From Bacillota bacterium (GTDB taxonomy: Bacteria > Bacillota > Sulfobacillia > Sulfobacillales > Sulfobacillaceae), in assembly GCA_021784595.1 (NCBI GenBank), contig JAJYHT010000035.1, positions 1 to 64,000 of the forward strand: a stretch of DNA of 64,000 nt. Reading direction: 5' to 3'. A program made the position numbers and the translations under genes. A model generated the notes under the pieces. That model worked only from the letters and a program-made list of their open reading frames with translations. It did not search any database and was not told the origin of the DNA. Positions 8,101 through 17,320 of the stretch are shown here, piece by piece (position 1 is the first letter of the stretch; each line of letters begins with the position of its first letter).

Positions 8101-9663
8101 GTGAGATTAGCATGGGCAGGTCTGGGCGCTGGCATTCTTGGATTGTCTGCCGCTTCGCTGGCGATGCATCAGCCGCCTCTACAGGCTGTGCTTCCCCGAG
8201 TATCATCCATGGTTCCCCATCACACTCCAATCCGTCACTCGCCGGTATCCAAAGCGGCCCTGTCGCCTCGTCGCGCGGCACCCAGTGCTACACCGTTGGC
8301 TGCCTCCAATAGGGCAATAGAGCCTAATTCCTATTTAGCTGGAGTGGTCGAGGGCTTTTACGGTCCCACCTGGTCCTCTGCCAACACGATCAAAATCCTC
8401 CAGTTTATGAGTCAACACTATATGAATACCTTTGTTTATGCTCCTAAAAATGATCCGTACATCCGTGCCCAATGGAATCAACCATATCCCGCCCAGGATT
8501 TAGCGAACTTAAAAACTCTGGTGTCAGCGGCACACCAAAATCATATTCAATTTGTGGTTTCGATTAGTCCAGGACTGTCGATTGTTTACAGCAACCCAGC
8601 CGACCGTGCCGCGTTATTGAACAAAATAGCGCAGTTGCAGTCAATCGGGGTTCAGACATTTATGTTGAGTTTTGATGATATCCCTCAAACCTTAGACTCA
8701 GCGGATCAGAATATTTACGGCAACAACCTAGGCTGGGCACAATCGGACTTGGCCAATTACCTAGTCACTAAAGAATCGGCAGCCAACCTTCACTTCCGAT
8801 TGATCTTCACCCCTACGGTCTATTGGGGCGACAGTGCGAATTCATATTGGACCAGTCTAAAAACACATTTGGATCCATCCGTGGATGTGGTGTGGACAGG
8901 GCCATATGTCCTCTCGCCGACCATTACCACGGCCGAAGTCCAGACTGTGCAGGCTGAAATTGGGCATCCTTTAGTGATTTGGGATAACTATCCCGTCAAC
9001 GACTATTCGTATGTCATGAATCATCGTCCCCAACTCTTTATGGGCCCCTTGATGGGAAGACAGCCTTCGGTGGTGTCAGCAGTGGGGGGATACCTCTTTA
9101 ATCCTATGCTGCAACCATTGGCGTCTGAGGTTGCATTGTGGACAGCGGGTTCTTTTTTGCACAATCCCACGGGATACAATCCCCAACAGTCCTGGCAGAA
9201 GGCGGTGAATGCACTAGGAGGCAGCGCTGCGCCTGCGTTTAGCCTTTTCTGCCAAGACACCTCCACTAGTTATTTGAATCCGGCCGCGCCCAACTCAATT
9301 GCCAATGATATGAGTGCATTTTGGGCATCATATCAATCGCATGCCAACTTGACACAGACTCAACTGTTTGGGGATTTTCAAAACATGGCCGGCATCAATG
9401 CAGAGTTGGCTCAATCCCTCAGCCCAGGGCTATACCGCGAAATTCAGCCTTGGGCCCTGCAACTGTCCCAGCAAGGCCTGGTAGGCACCCAGATGATAGA
9501 GGCTCTGTCCGCCCAGCAAAAGAGCCAAACAGTGCCCTCGAATGCGGTGGTCGCGACCTTGGCTTTGGCCCACAGTGTGACCGCTTCCACATTGCAATTG
9601 GGCACTACTGATGCCATGAATCAATGGATCAACCAAACCGAGTCCTTGTTGCCTTTTGAATAA
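8101..9663 (+). CDS. Secreted GH84 beta-N-acetylglucosaminidase
   Basis: A 520-residue protein with an N-terminal hydrophobic signal (AGLGAGILGLSAASLAM) and a proline/alanine-rich linker before the catalytic domain at residues ~78-370. GH84 hallmarks are GVVEGFYGPTWS, the NTFVYAPKNDPY strand, and the paired catalytic aspartates in LSFDDIPQ at about residues 192-193. GH84 enzymes remove N-acetylglucosamine by substrate-assisted catalysis; hyaluronidase-like and O-GlcNAcase activities are known in the family. The C-terminal ~150 residues are helical and lack a carbohydrate-binding module that I can recognise. The GTG start is preceded by GGAGGTGG. Likely substrates are cell-wall or exopolymer glycans outside the cell. 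Confidence 0.88.
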   Translation: MRLAWAGLGAGILGLSAASLAMHQPPLQAVLPRVSSMVPHHTPIRHSPVSKAALSPRRAAPSATPLAASNRAIEPNSYLAGVVEGFYGPTWSSANTIKILQFMSQHYMNTFVYAPKNDPYIRAQWNQPYPAQDLANLKTLVSAAHQNHIQFVVSISPGLSIVYSNPADRAALLNKIAQLQSIGVQTFMLSFDDIPQTLDSADQNIYGNNLGWAQSDLANYLVTKESAANLHFRLIFTPTVYWGDSANSYWTSLKTHLDPSVDVVWTGPYVLSPTITTAEVQTVQAEIGHPLVIWDNYPVNDYSYVMNHRPQLFMGPLMGRQPSVVSAVGGYLFNPMLQPLASEVALWTAGSFLHNPTGYNPQQSWQKAVNALGGSAAPAFSLFCQDTSTSYLNPAAPNSIANDMSAFWASYQSHANLTQTQLFGDFQNMAGINAELAQSLSPGLYREIQPWALQLSQQGLVGTQMIEALSAQQKSQTVPSNAVVATLALAHSVTASTLQLGTTDAMNQWINQTESLLPFE

Positions 9664-9666
9664 TGG

Positions 9667-10776
9667 TTACTCAGAACCGGCCATAGGCCAGGCCTTAGCA
9701 AACCGGCGGGCTAGCTTTAAGCGATATTGATGGAACGACAGAGCCTTAAGCGTCCGAGCACTCATTCCCCGCACCGGAATTCCACCATGCAACACCCATC
9801 CCACGCCCTGACCGGGGTCGAGAGAAATTAACATGCCTCGAAGCCGAGGAGCGAAGGACGACTCATTGCCCACCCCCTGAATGCGGTGGCCAATAATTTC
9901 ACCCACATAGGCGCCTGCGAGAGCCGCTACTTGTGCCGTGGCGGCAATCTCTTGACCGTCGACCACCACATGCCAAAGATCACCGGCCACAAAAACATGA
10001 TCGATGACCATCCCATAAGGATCTGCCTTAGGGTAGCCGCGAGAATCCAGGGGCAAACCGAGCTGGTGAATCCAGGTAGGGACCGTAATGCCGCCTGCCC
10101 AAATCAGAATGTCGTATCCATAATGGTCTCGCTCCAAAGTGACCAGGTGAGGCTCTATGGATTGAACCTTTTGACCTAACACCAGAATGACGCCTAGGCG
10201 CTGTAGACGACGAAAGGCATAGTCGGCCAAGCCCTTGCCCAAGGCGGGCAACAAACGCGGAGCAGCCTCGATCAGCACCACTTCGTGGTCAATACCCAAC
10301 ATGCCCGCCACCTCAACGCCGGTTAACCCTCCGCCCACGATGACAATGCGCTGATCCTTCTGGTACCGCAGGGCATCTTTGATGCGCCCGGCATCCGCGG
10401 CATCGCGCAGAGGGCGACCATATTGTCTAAGGCCCGGTATCGGCGGCATCGAAGGATCAGATCCTGACGCGAGCACCAGCCAATCATAGGATAGTTGTTG
10501 GCCAGAATCCGTGGACACTGTCCGCGAGTCCCAGTCTATGCTCGACGCGCGGCTGCAAATGTGGGATATTCCCGTATCGGCGAGCAGTTGATCATAGGGC
10601 ACTAGGTGATTGGATACCAATCCGTGCTGGGCCAGGGCCTCCGGCAATTCGGGAATGAGCTGGTGTCCGCTGCCAGGCTCTACCAACGTAATGTGGACGT
10701 CAGGCACCTCCTGCAGAGAACCTATAGCACCCAAACCCGCATATCCTCCACCAATTACAACCACTTCAACTGACAT
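9667..10776 (-). CDS. NAD(P)/FAD-dependent oxidoreductase, NDH-2-like
   Basis: A 369-residue flavoprotein with two dinucleotide-binding motifs: VVVIGGGYAGLGAIG at the N-terminus for FAD and RIVIVGGGLTGVEVAG near residue 145 for NAD(P)H. DHVFAGDLWHVV near residue 280 corresponds to the second FAD contact, and AATAQVAALAGAYVG to the quinone-side motif of type II NADH dehydrogenases. Length and layout fit a short NDH-2 or a sulfide:quinone-reductase-like relative; the conserved cysteines of sulfide:quinone reductases are not evident, so NADH:quinone oxidoreductase at the membrane surface is preferred. The open frame extends 58 codons further upstream, but AAAGGAGTC sits 10 bases before this ATG and the added residues look like non-coding sequence. 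Confidence 0.82.
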   Translation of the reverse strand: MSVEVVVIGGGYAGLGAIGSLQEVPDVHITLVEPGSGHQLIPELPEALAQHGLVSNHLVPYDQLLADTGISHICSRASSIDWDSRTVSTDSGQQLSYDWLVLASGSDPSMPPIPGLRQYGRPLRDAADAGRIKDALRYQKDQRIVIVGGGLTGVEVAGMLGIDHEVVLIEAAPRLLPALGKGLADYAFRRLQRLGVILVLGQKVQSIEPHLVTLERDHYGYDILIWAGGITVPTWIHQLGLPLDSRGYPKADPYGMVIDHVFVAGDLWHVVVDGQEIAATAQVAALAGAYVGEIIGHRIQGVGNESSFAPRLRGMLISLDPGQGVGWVLHGGIPVRGMSARTLKALSFHQYRLKLARRFAKAWPMAGSE

Positions 10777-11145
10777 GGGTACATGACTCCTTTGTTTGTG
10801 ATCTAGGCTTACTCCGTCTGAAATATGGCGAGGAAGGAGGGTCCCTCGGTGATCCTTGGCATTGCGCCAATAGAAAGGGGAGCCGAAGTTTGTCCAAGTT
10901 GCGTCGTCACCGATGCACCATCCCGTTATGATGGTGAACCCGCACCCCAAGATTTTCGTCCAGTTTGACCCAGTACCGTATGAAATATTCCAAGTTCCTC
11001 ACCATAACCTGTGCGAGAACATCTTTCGCTGGATTCCCCATTACACGCAAAAGTTTACCAGCCCATGGGAATAAGATGCAAATTTCGGCAAATATGCTCA
11101 TGCGACGATGTCATCGAATTTCCCCGAGTCCTCCTTGAGTCCAAC
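10777..11145. other. Divergent intergenic region without a convincing gene
   Basis: Separates the NDH-2-like gene and tag. A 64-codon minus-strand frame (10907-11101) exists, but its ATG has no well-spaced ribosome binding site and I recognise nothing in it. Nothing else stands out before the tag promoter. Confidence 0.4.
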
Positions 11146-11174
11146 TTGTCAGACAAGAACATGTGTTCTAAAAT
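11146..11174 (+). promoter_or_regulatory. tag promoter with a LexA (SOS) box in the spacer
   Basis: TTGTCA (11146-11151) and TAAAAT (11169-11174) are 17 bases apart. The spacer contains GAAC-ATGT-GTTC at 11157-11168, an exact match to the GAACN4GTTC core of the Gram-positive LexA/DinR box, ending directly against the -10. Repression of tag by LexA is therefore likely. Confidence 0.65.
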
Positions 11175-11218
11175 GACCATATTAGACCATAGCACATCCA
11201 GAGACAGGGAGGGACAAC

Positions 11219-11779
11219 ATGGAGACACGATGCGCGTGGACCACCACGGACGCCCAATACATGTCTTACCATGATCACGAATGGGGTGTCCCAGAACGCG
11301 ACGATGCTCGGCTCTTGGAGATGCTCGTATTGGAAGGAGCCCAGGCCGGATTGAATTGGCTGACCGTTCTGCGTCGGAGAACAACCTATCGGCAGGCCTT
11401 TTATGATTTCGACCCCGTGGTGGTCGCGGGCCTGTCGACCGAAGACCTCATGCAGATGCCTGGGCTCATTCATCATGAAAAAAAGTTGCAAAGTGCGATT
11501 AACAATGCCAAAGTCACCTTGCGGATTCAACACGAATGGGGGACATTGAGCCGATTCTTGTGGCAGTGGGTTGACGGCAAACCCGTTATCCACCATTTTC
11601 AAGATCCCTCAGAGGTCCCCACTCAAAGTCACGAATCACACGCGATGAGCCAAGCACTGAAAACATACGGAATGACCTTTGTCGGTCCCACCATCTGCTA
11701 CGCGCTAATGCAGGCAACTGGGATGGTTAATGACCATCTTGTTCAGTGTTTTCGTCACGCCCCGTTGAGTGAACATTAG
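11219..11779 (+). CDS. tag: DNA-3-methyladenine glycosylase I
   Basis: A 186-residue protein that follows Tag along its whole length: CAWTTTDAQYMSYHDHEWGV at the N-terminus, LEGAQAGLNWLTVLRRR near residue 40, the IHHEKKLQSAINNA block near 83 and FVGPTICYALMQATGMVNDH near residue 157, ending in CFRH. The Cys and His residues at both ends are those that bind zinc in this family. The enzyme excises 3-methyladenine from alkylated DNA in the cytoplasm. A GGGAGGG site precedes the ATG. The SOS box in the promoter indicates damage-inducible expression. The gene converges on gltB with 12 bases between the stops. Confidence 0.95.
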   Translation: METRCAWTTTDAQYMSYHDHEWGVPERDDARLLEMLVLEGAQAGLNWLTVLRRRTTYRQAFYDFDPVVVAGLSTEDLMQMPGLIHHEKKLQSAINNAKVTLRIQHEWGTLSRFLWQWVDGKPVIHHFQDPSEVPTQSHESHAMSQALKTYGMTFVGPTICYALMQATGMVNDHLVQCFRHAPLSEH

Positions 11780-11791
11780 CGTTGGGCCGGA

Positions 11792-14700
11792 TCATTCGGT
11801 GGAAATGTCCGAGGCAGATTGTTGCGCCAGCGGGATGAGCTTAACGAACCAACGCCCAGGATCATCCGCTAATTCTTCCAACGCCGCATGCCCCTCGATT
11901 TGACCCTCGTCCCGCAATATGGTTTGGGCCACATGGAGAAGTTCTTGGACCGACTGCCGGTCGCCGTTGCCTAAGGGAACCAGGGACACGCGCGCTCCGC
12001 GGGCCAACCGAGTCCGCAAAAACTCTATCGACAGCCCTTGCTGGTCGTCGTGTTTTAAGTACACGACGCCTCCGGTCATACCCGACGCCAGCCAAGGGCC
12101 GGGATCACCCAGCACTAGTCCACGGCCGCGAGTCATATACTCAAAGCCAAAACCTTTTATCACCGCACTATTCCAGAATGACGAGGACTGCCGGGGAGAT
12201 GGCACGCCTTGTCCAAGAATGATTAAGTCAGCACCCGACAATCGAATTCCTGCGCGGGCATCCGCGGCTCCTTGGACCACAATCCGACCACCCTGGGCTC
12301 CGTACCCGACCCCTTTGCCAACATGCCCCCCAATCCATTGAGGAATACTTCCCTTCATGGTAGGGCGGCGTGCCTTCAGAACCGCAATGCTCCCTTCGGT
12401 TGCGCCCTTACCGACGCCGTCCTGGGCACCGCCCCGGGCAATTAAGGTAACGCCGGGACTTAAAAATGCGCCAAATCCCTGTCCGGCAACACGGTCCACG
12501 GGACGCACCAATGGGTGCAGATGATCCTTATGGCGCGTACGATGACCAGACACACCAACTCCAATGAGGCGGTTGTGGGTGGTCGTCGCGATGGTGGTGG
12601 ATGATGACTGGCCTGCCACATTGAGCTGAGCACTTTGCCAGGTATTCAATTCTTCCAGAAATCCCATGAAGTTTAGCGAAGGAATTCCGTCAGTTTGGCT
12701 TAACAGGCTCCACTGTCCCACAGCATGCCGAATATCAGTCAATCCGAGATCCCGCAGACGGTCAGCCACGGAGCTTGCCAATGCGGTGAAAAACTGGGTG
12801 AGACGGACTACCGACTGATCTTGATCTTGGGGAAAAAACCGTTTCAATCCCCGTTCTTTGGCTTCTTCGACCGACCCAATCTGAGTGGTGATTCCCACAT
12901 GGCAGGTGTCTTGCTGACAACTGCGACATACCGTACAGCCCAGGGCAATCATAGCCATCGTGGCGAATCCTACCCGGTCAGCCCCCAAAAGCACCATTTG
13001 CACAACGTCGTCGGCACTTCGCATGCCCCCGTCGCACCAAATTTCCACTTGGTCGCGCAAGCCAGCCGCACTGAGCGCGGAGTGGACTAAGGGCACCCCT
13101 ACGTCTGCAGGCAATCCCACGTGGCGCAATGCATGTTGACGGGCTGCGCCAGTTCCGCCGTCGAATCCGCTCAGATTGACAACGTCGGCACCAGCCTTGA
13201 CAATGCCCACTGCTATGGTGCCAATGTTGGGCACGACCGGAACTTTTACCACGATGCGGGCTTGAGGATTGGCGGCCCGCAACTCATCAATCAATTCCTG
13301 CAAGTCTTCGATGGAGTAGAGGTCGTGATTATTGCTCGGCGAGATGAGATCAATGCCCGGGTTTGCCGACCGCGAAGCCGCCACTTGCAATGACACTTTT
13401 TTGCCCGGCAAGTGGCCCCCTTCGCCAGGTTTAGCACCTTGACCAATTTTGATTTCTAAAAAGGCTGCCCCATTAAGCAAGTTGGTATTGACTCCAAACC
13501 GTCCCGAGGCAATTTGATGCCCTCGCCAGCTGTAATACCGACCAATCATGTCCGGTATTTCTCCGCCTTCTCCGTTCATAGCCACCATATTGAGTTGACG
13601 AGCAGCTTCCGCGTACGCGCGAAAAGCCGTTTCCCCCTGAGAACCAAACGACATCGAGCCGATCACAAAGGGCAGACTATGCGTGCCCACGTCGAGTGAA
13701 ACATGGGTGGTTTTTGACAACGGCGCATGAGAAGACGGAGCATAACCCAGCAAGTGCCGGATAGCAATAGGATGCTTTTTGCGCAAGTCACGCAGGTCAT
13801 GACTGAACTCTTCAACCGAATGCGCGCCCTCGATAAGGCGCAGTGTCGGTTTGTAAACATGCGTGGTGGCTCGCGAGATCGGCAGCAGGCGAGCCGTCCG
13901 ATCTTCAATCAGCGCTAGTCGCTCGCGTTGCAATTCGGCCCGGCGTTCTTGCCAAGGCTCATAGTGCGGTCTAGCAAAACTGACCACGCCCAATAGATCC
14001 GCCACCGGTCCTGGCAGACCAATGGCCGAAAACAGCCGTCCATATCCCCGCAACTCGTGGATGCCCATGGTGGATAGCACTTTTTCCACACCGGCGTTTA
14101 AGGCGGCCAATAATTTCTCGGGATGCTCTGGATTGGCTAATGCCCAAATCGCGGTGGGGGACAGAGCATTAGCGCCTAGTCCCAATAGCACCACCGCATC
14201 GTGCAAATGTCTTATCATGCCTGAACGCACCACAATACCCACGCGACGGCGCAATCCATTTTTGCGCAGGATGGCGTCGACTGCTGCGGTAGCTAACGAC
14301 GGATCCAATGTTACACTGTGAAAAGCGTCATACCCATCAGCGTCATCAAGCACCAACAGCGTGGCTCCATCTTGCACTGCTTGCAAAGCTTGCTCCGCTA
14401 AATCTTCGGCGGCTTCGACTTCGTCATGGGGAGGACTAAGCTGCAGTCGCAACATAGCTACCGATTTAAACTCTGCCATCAAAGTTTCCAAATCGCTGCC
14501 CATAAGCCACGGGTGAGGCAACACGGTCAGTTTGCCACGACCTGCGTTGGTCCATTCCGGACGGCTCCCCAATACGGTAGTCAGGTCAAAGTGTTCCATT
14601 TCCCGTTCCCGATCAAGAGCGGGATTGGTCACTACCGCCACCGTTTCGTGCAAATAGTCACTGATGTTGACAATACCATGAGCCAGCGCTGCCAACGGAC

Positions 14701-16039
14701 CGTCAAAACCTAAGGACCCGATCGGTTCCGATCCATTTTCGGCTAAATATTGCACCCAATGCTGATCGTCACGTCGCCAGCCGTCGGCGACATATTGCCA
14801 ATGCGGGGCCGTCTCAGCGACCGAAAGGGACAGCGGCTTTACTGACACAAGTTGGCTGGCAGGCGCCGGAATATCCAACAAGGATTCCGAACTCACAATC
14901 TGTACGCCCTCATCCCTTGCCCATCGAAGCTCAATCATTTCGCCCGGACCCAATATCCGAGGCTCCGCGATCCATTGTTCCGAATCGGTCACCCCGGGCT
15001 CGGAGGAGACAATAAAGGCGTTGGACGTTTCCATCAGCCATAGCGGTCGAAGGCCCATAGCATCTACACCGGCGATCACACTATCGCCGAATCGGTGCAC
15101 GATAGCTGCCGGCCCTTGGACATAGGGTCCCCAAAATGCCTTCAATACCGCCCAACGCTGTTGTAAAACCTCAGGCAACATGGCAAGCTGGGCCGGCGAG
15201 GGAGACAACGCCAAACGCAGAGCTTGACCATGTGTCAAGCCATCGCGAAGCATAAACGCAGAAACTAGCCGATCGACGTTTTGAGAATCACTGCCCTCCA
15301 CTACCGGCAAGATGCCCCAAGTCTCCATCTGATCCATTAGGGTGGCTACAGTGTTGATTTCGCCGTTATGGGCCAATCCTAAAAAGGGCTGTACTCGTGC
15401 CAACAACGAACTGGTATTGGTGGAGAATCGATTGTGGCCTATGACAGCGCGTGGTCTAATTTCGGCTCCAAATTGAGTCAACAACACGTCTCGCAATTGA
15501 GCGGGATCATTGGTTACCTTTAAAACCATCGAGTTATTGCTAAAATTAGACAGAATTCCCGACCAACGACGCTCAATCGCTTGAATGGCGTCAAAACAAC
15601 GTTGCGGCTGGGTAGTGCTCGGACCCTGGTCCCATAACGCCACGCTATCGAGCCCTTGGCCACTATCGACCAATTCTAAATGCGTCAGGACAGTACGAAA
15701 CGAAAATTGCGCAACAAGATCGGTCAGCTCATGGTGCAAATCACGGCGTTCAGCAAGTGAGACCGCCGTTTGCAATACAAAAAAGCGACGCTGGTGGTGA
15801 GCTATGGCAGCATCTAGATGCGCTGCACGAAGACGTTTAGCCCATACTTCTCGAGGCAAGTCCATTAATAAGCCGGTACCGTCGCTACGACCTTGCAGCC
15901 AACCTGCGCGATGAGCCATTTGCGTCAATGCGTCGATAGCAGTAAGACACCAATTCGACGCAGGATTGGATTCTTTGGAAACAGCGGCGTAAATGGCGCA
16001 GGCATCGTGTTCGACACCGAAATATGGATGTGGCTGCAT
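11792..16039 (-). CDS. gltB: Glutamate synthase large subunit
   Basis: A 1415-residue GOGAT alpha subunit. The N-terminal glutaminase domain begins after a short propeptide at EHDACAIYAAV, where Cys is the expected nucleophile. The FMN-binding synthase domain lies at about residues 770-1140, with SMSFGSQGETAFRAYA, the KPGEGGHLPGKKVS block and LSGFDGGTGAA. Cysteines for the 3Fe-4S cluster follow in CTVCRSCQQDTCHVGITTQ. The C-terminal GxGxG helix domain contains KGVGYGAQGGRIVVQGAADA. It transfers the amide of glutamine to 2-oxoglutarate. The protein is slightly shorter than the usual ~1500 residues. No gltD small subunit lies nearby, so electrons come from a partner encoded elsewhere or from ferredoxin. 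The start follows AGGAGGGGG and a good promoter is at 16161-16189. Confidence 0.96.
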   Translation of the reverse strand: MQPHPYFGVEHDACAIYAAVSKESNPASNWCLTAIDALTQMAHRAGWLQGRSDGTGLLMDLPREVWAKRLRAAHLDAAIAHHQRRFFVLQTAVSLAERRDLHHELTDLVAQFSFRTVLTHLELVDSGQGLDSVALWDQGPSTTQPQRCFDAIQAIERRWSGILSNFSNNSMVLKVTNDPAQLRDVLLTQFGAEIRPRAVIGHNRFSTNTSSLLARVQPFLGLAHNGEINTVATLMDQMETWGILPVVEGSDSQNVDRLVSAFMLRDGLTHGQALRLALSPSPAQLAMLPEVLQQRWAVLKAFWGPYVQGPAAIVHRFGDSVIAGVDAMGLRPLWLMETSNAFIVSSEPGVTDSEQWIAEPRILGPGEMIELRWARDEGVQIVSSESLLDIPAPASQLVSVKPLSLSVAETAPHWQYVADGWRRDDQHWVQYLAENGSEPIGSLGFDGPLAALAHGIVNISDYLHETVAVVTNPALDREREMEHFDLTTVLGSRPEWTNAGRGKLTVLPHPWLMGSDLETLMAEFKSVAMLRLQLSPPHDEVEAAEDLAEQALQAVQDGATLLVLDDADGYDAFHSVTLDPSLATAAVDAILRKNGLRRRVGIVVRSGMIRHLHDAVVLLGLGANALSPTAIWALANPEHPEKLLAALNAGVEKVLSTMGIHELRGYGRLFSAIGLPGPVADLLGVVSFARPHYEPWQERRAELQRERLALIEDRTARLLPISRATTHVYKPTLRLIEGAHSVEEFSHDLRDLRKKHPIAIRHLLGYAPSSHAPLSKTTHVSLDVGTHSLPFVIGSMSFGSQGETAFRAYAEAARQLNMVAMNGEGGEIPDMIGRYYSWRGHQIASGRFGVNTNLLNGAAFLEIKIGQGAKPGEGGHLPGKKVSLQVAASRSANPGIDLISPSNNHDLYSIEDLQELIDELRAANPQARIVVKVPVVPNIGTIAVGIVKAGADVVNLSGFDGGTGAARQHALRHVGLPADVGVPLVHSALSAAGLRDQVEIWCDGGMRSADDVVQMVLLGADRVGFATMAMIALGCTVCRSCQQDTCHVGITTQIGSVEEAKERGLKRFFPQDQDQSVVRLTQFFTALASSVADRLRDLGLTDIRHAVGQWSLLSQTDGIPSLNFMGFLEELNTWQSAQLNVAGQSSSTTIATTTHNRLIGVGVSGHRTRHKDHLHPLVRPVDRVAGQGFGAFLSPGVTLIARGGAQDGVGKGATEGSIAVLKARRPTMKGSIPQWIGGHVGKGVGYGAQGGRIVVQGAADARAGIRLSGADLIILGQGVPSPRQSSSFWNSAVIKGFGFEYMTRGRGLVLGDPGPWLASGMTGGVVYLKHDDQQGLSIEFLRTRLARGARVSLVPLGNGDRQSVQELLHVAQTILRDEGQIEGHAALEELADDPGRWFVKLIPLAQQSASDISTE

Positions 16040-16160
16040 AAAACCCCCTCCTGGGATAATTATTGAGGCAACACAGGTCTGCTACGAAGACTTCGATACC
16101 TCGAGGAACGCTCGGGACATGATGATAAGGTGAAAGTAGGAGAAAACTTACTTTGTGAAT

Positions 16161-16189
16161 AATATACCAAATGACGCATGATAATGCAA
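16161..16189 (-). promoter_or_regulatory. gltB promoter
   Basis: On the minus strand TTGCAT (16189-16184) and TATATT (16166-16161) are separated by 17 bases, a near-consensus sigma-A promoter about 120 bases before the gltB start. The long leader between them shows no obvious riboswitch. Confidence 0.6.
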
Positions 16190-16255
16190 GGAATAACTTT
16201 GTTGCGGCAATTGCCCAAATCCATGCGAAAATAGGGGATGAGGTGAGTCAACCGC

Positions 16256-17320
16256 GTGAAAATTTTGGAACTGGTTACCGGCGGAGAACCTGGTGGCGCA
16301 CAGCGCCATGTCAAAGAATTGAGTCAAGTGTTGGTTGACCAAGGCCATCAGGTAACTGTAGCGCATGGAGGCGGACATTGGTTGGCGACACACCTTGACT
16401 CGCGTATAGGCGTGCACTATTTAACGATGCTCGGACGTGAAATCCACCCGCATCGCGATCTGTCGGCTTTGCAAGAAATTGTGCGGCTAATCGGCAAGCT
16501 CGAGCCGGAAGTGGTGCATTGCCACAGTGCCAAAGCCGGTATGTTGGGTCGTTGGGCGGCCTGGCGATCGGGCATTCCTTCCGTCTACACTGTGCATGGC
16601 TTTGTCTTCTTGGACCCTACCCGCTCTGAGCTCCAGCGTTGGTTTTATCGATCTGCCGAACGATGGGCCGCGCGGATGGGCACGGCAACGATTGCGGTGG
16701 CTCGCCAGGATATGGTTTATGCGAACCGATTTGCCAAGAAACACCAGGCGTATTATATTCCTAACGGCGTAAAGGGGGCACCAATCGTGCAGCATCATAC
16801 CCGGGGACCTGTCCCAAGAATAGGATTTATGGGTCGCTTCTCCCGTGAAAAGGGGATGGACTGGCTATTGCCTTTGGCCATAGAACACCCCGAATATCAG
16901 TGGATAATTGCTGGGGACGGCGATAATTTGTCGCTGGTGCAACAAGCGGTATCCCATTATCCCCACTTGCAGTTTGATGGCTGGGTCGATGATCTCGACA
17001 CATGGTTTGCATCCATCGATGTCTTGGTGCAGCCATCATGGAAGGAGGGTTTGCCATATACGGTTCTGGACGCCATTGCACGGCGGGTGCCGGTGGTAGC
17101 CACAGCCGTGGGGGGGATGCCAGACATACTGACTGATATCGACCAAAAGCTCTTGGTCGCCCCGGGTGATGCCAAAGGTCTCTATACTGCCATTCAATAT
17201 GCCCTAGATCAGTCGGATCGTCTGACAGAGACAGGATCTCGGTACCTGACCGAAAACTTTGATTTTGACATGCAGATGAATAAAGTTGTGCATGTGCTGC
17301 AAAGCGCGGTGTCGCCGTGA
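16256..17320 (+). CDS. Glycosyltransferase family 4 protein
   Basis: A 354-residue GT-B fold enzyme. The N-terminal domain starts with LELVTGGEPGGAQRHVKEL, typical of GT4 enzymes that modify polysaccharide or glycolipid acceptors, and contains VVHCHSAKAGMLGRWAAW. The nucleotide-sugar side has IGFMGRFSREKGMDWLL near residue 190, and the conserved acidic motif KEGLPYTVLDAIARRVPVVA lies near residue 262. Donor and acceptor are unknown. The GTG start is preceded by GGATGAGG; the stop overlaps the next glycosyltransferase by GTGA, so the two are translationally coupled. They may act with the polyprenyl sugar transferase at 6.4-7.7 kb. Confidence 0.88.
   Translation: MKILELVTGGEPGGAQRHVKELSQVLVDQGHQVTVAHGGGHWLATHLDSRIGVHYLTMLGREIHPHRDLSALQEIVRLIGKLEPEVVHCHSAKAGMLGRWAAWRSGIPSVYTVHGFVFLDPTRSELQRWFYRSAERWAARMGTATIAVARQDMVYANRFAKKHQAYYIPNGVKGAPIVQHHTRGPVPRIGFMGRFSREKGMDWLLPLAIEHPEYQWIIAGDGDNLSLVQQAVSHYPHLQFDGWVDDLDTWFASIDVLVQPSWKEGLPYTVLDAIARRVPVVATAVGGMPDILTDIDQKLLVAPGDAKGLYTAIQYALDQSDRLTETGSRYLTENFDFDMQMNKVVHVLQSAVSP

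Noticed and set aside
10907-11101. 64-codon minus-strand open frame between the NDH-2-like gene and tag
   Set aside because: No ribosome binding site at a usable distance and no recognisable protein; it lies in a divergent promoter region.
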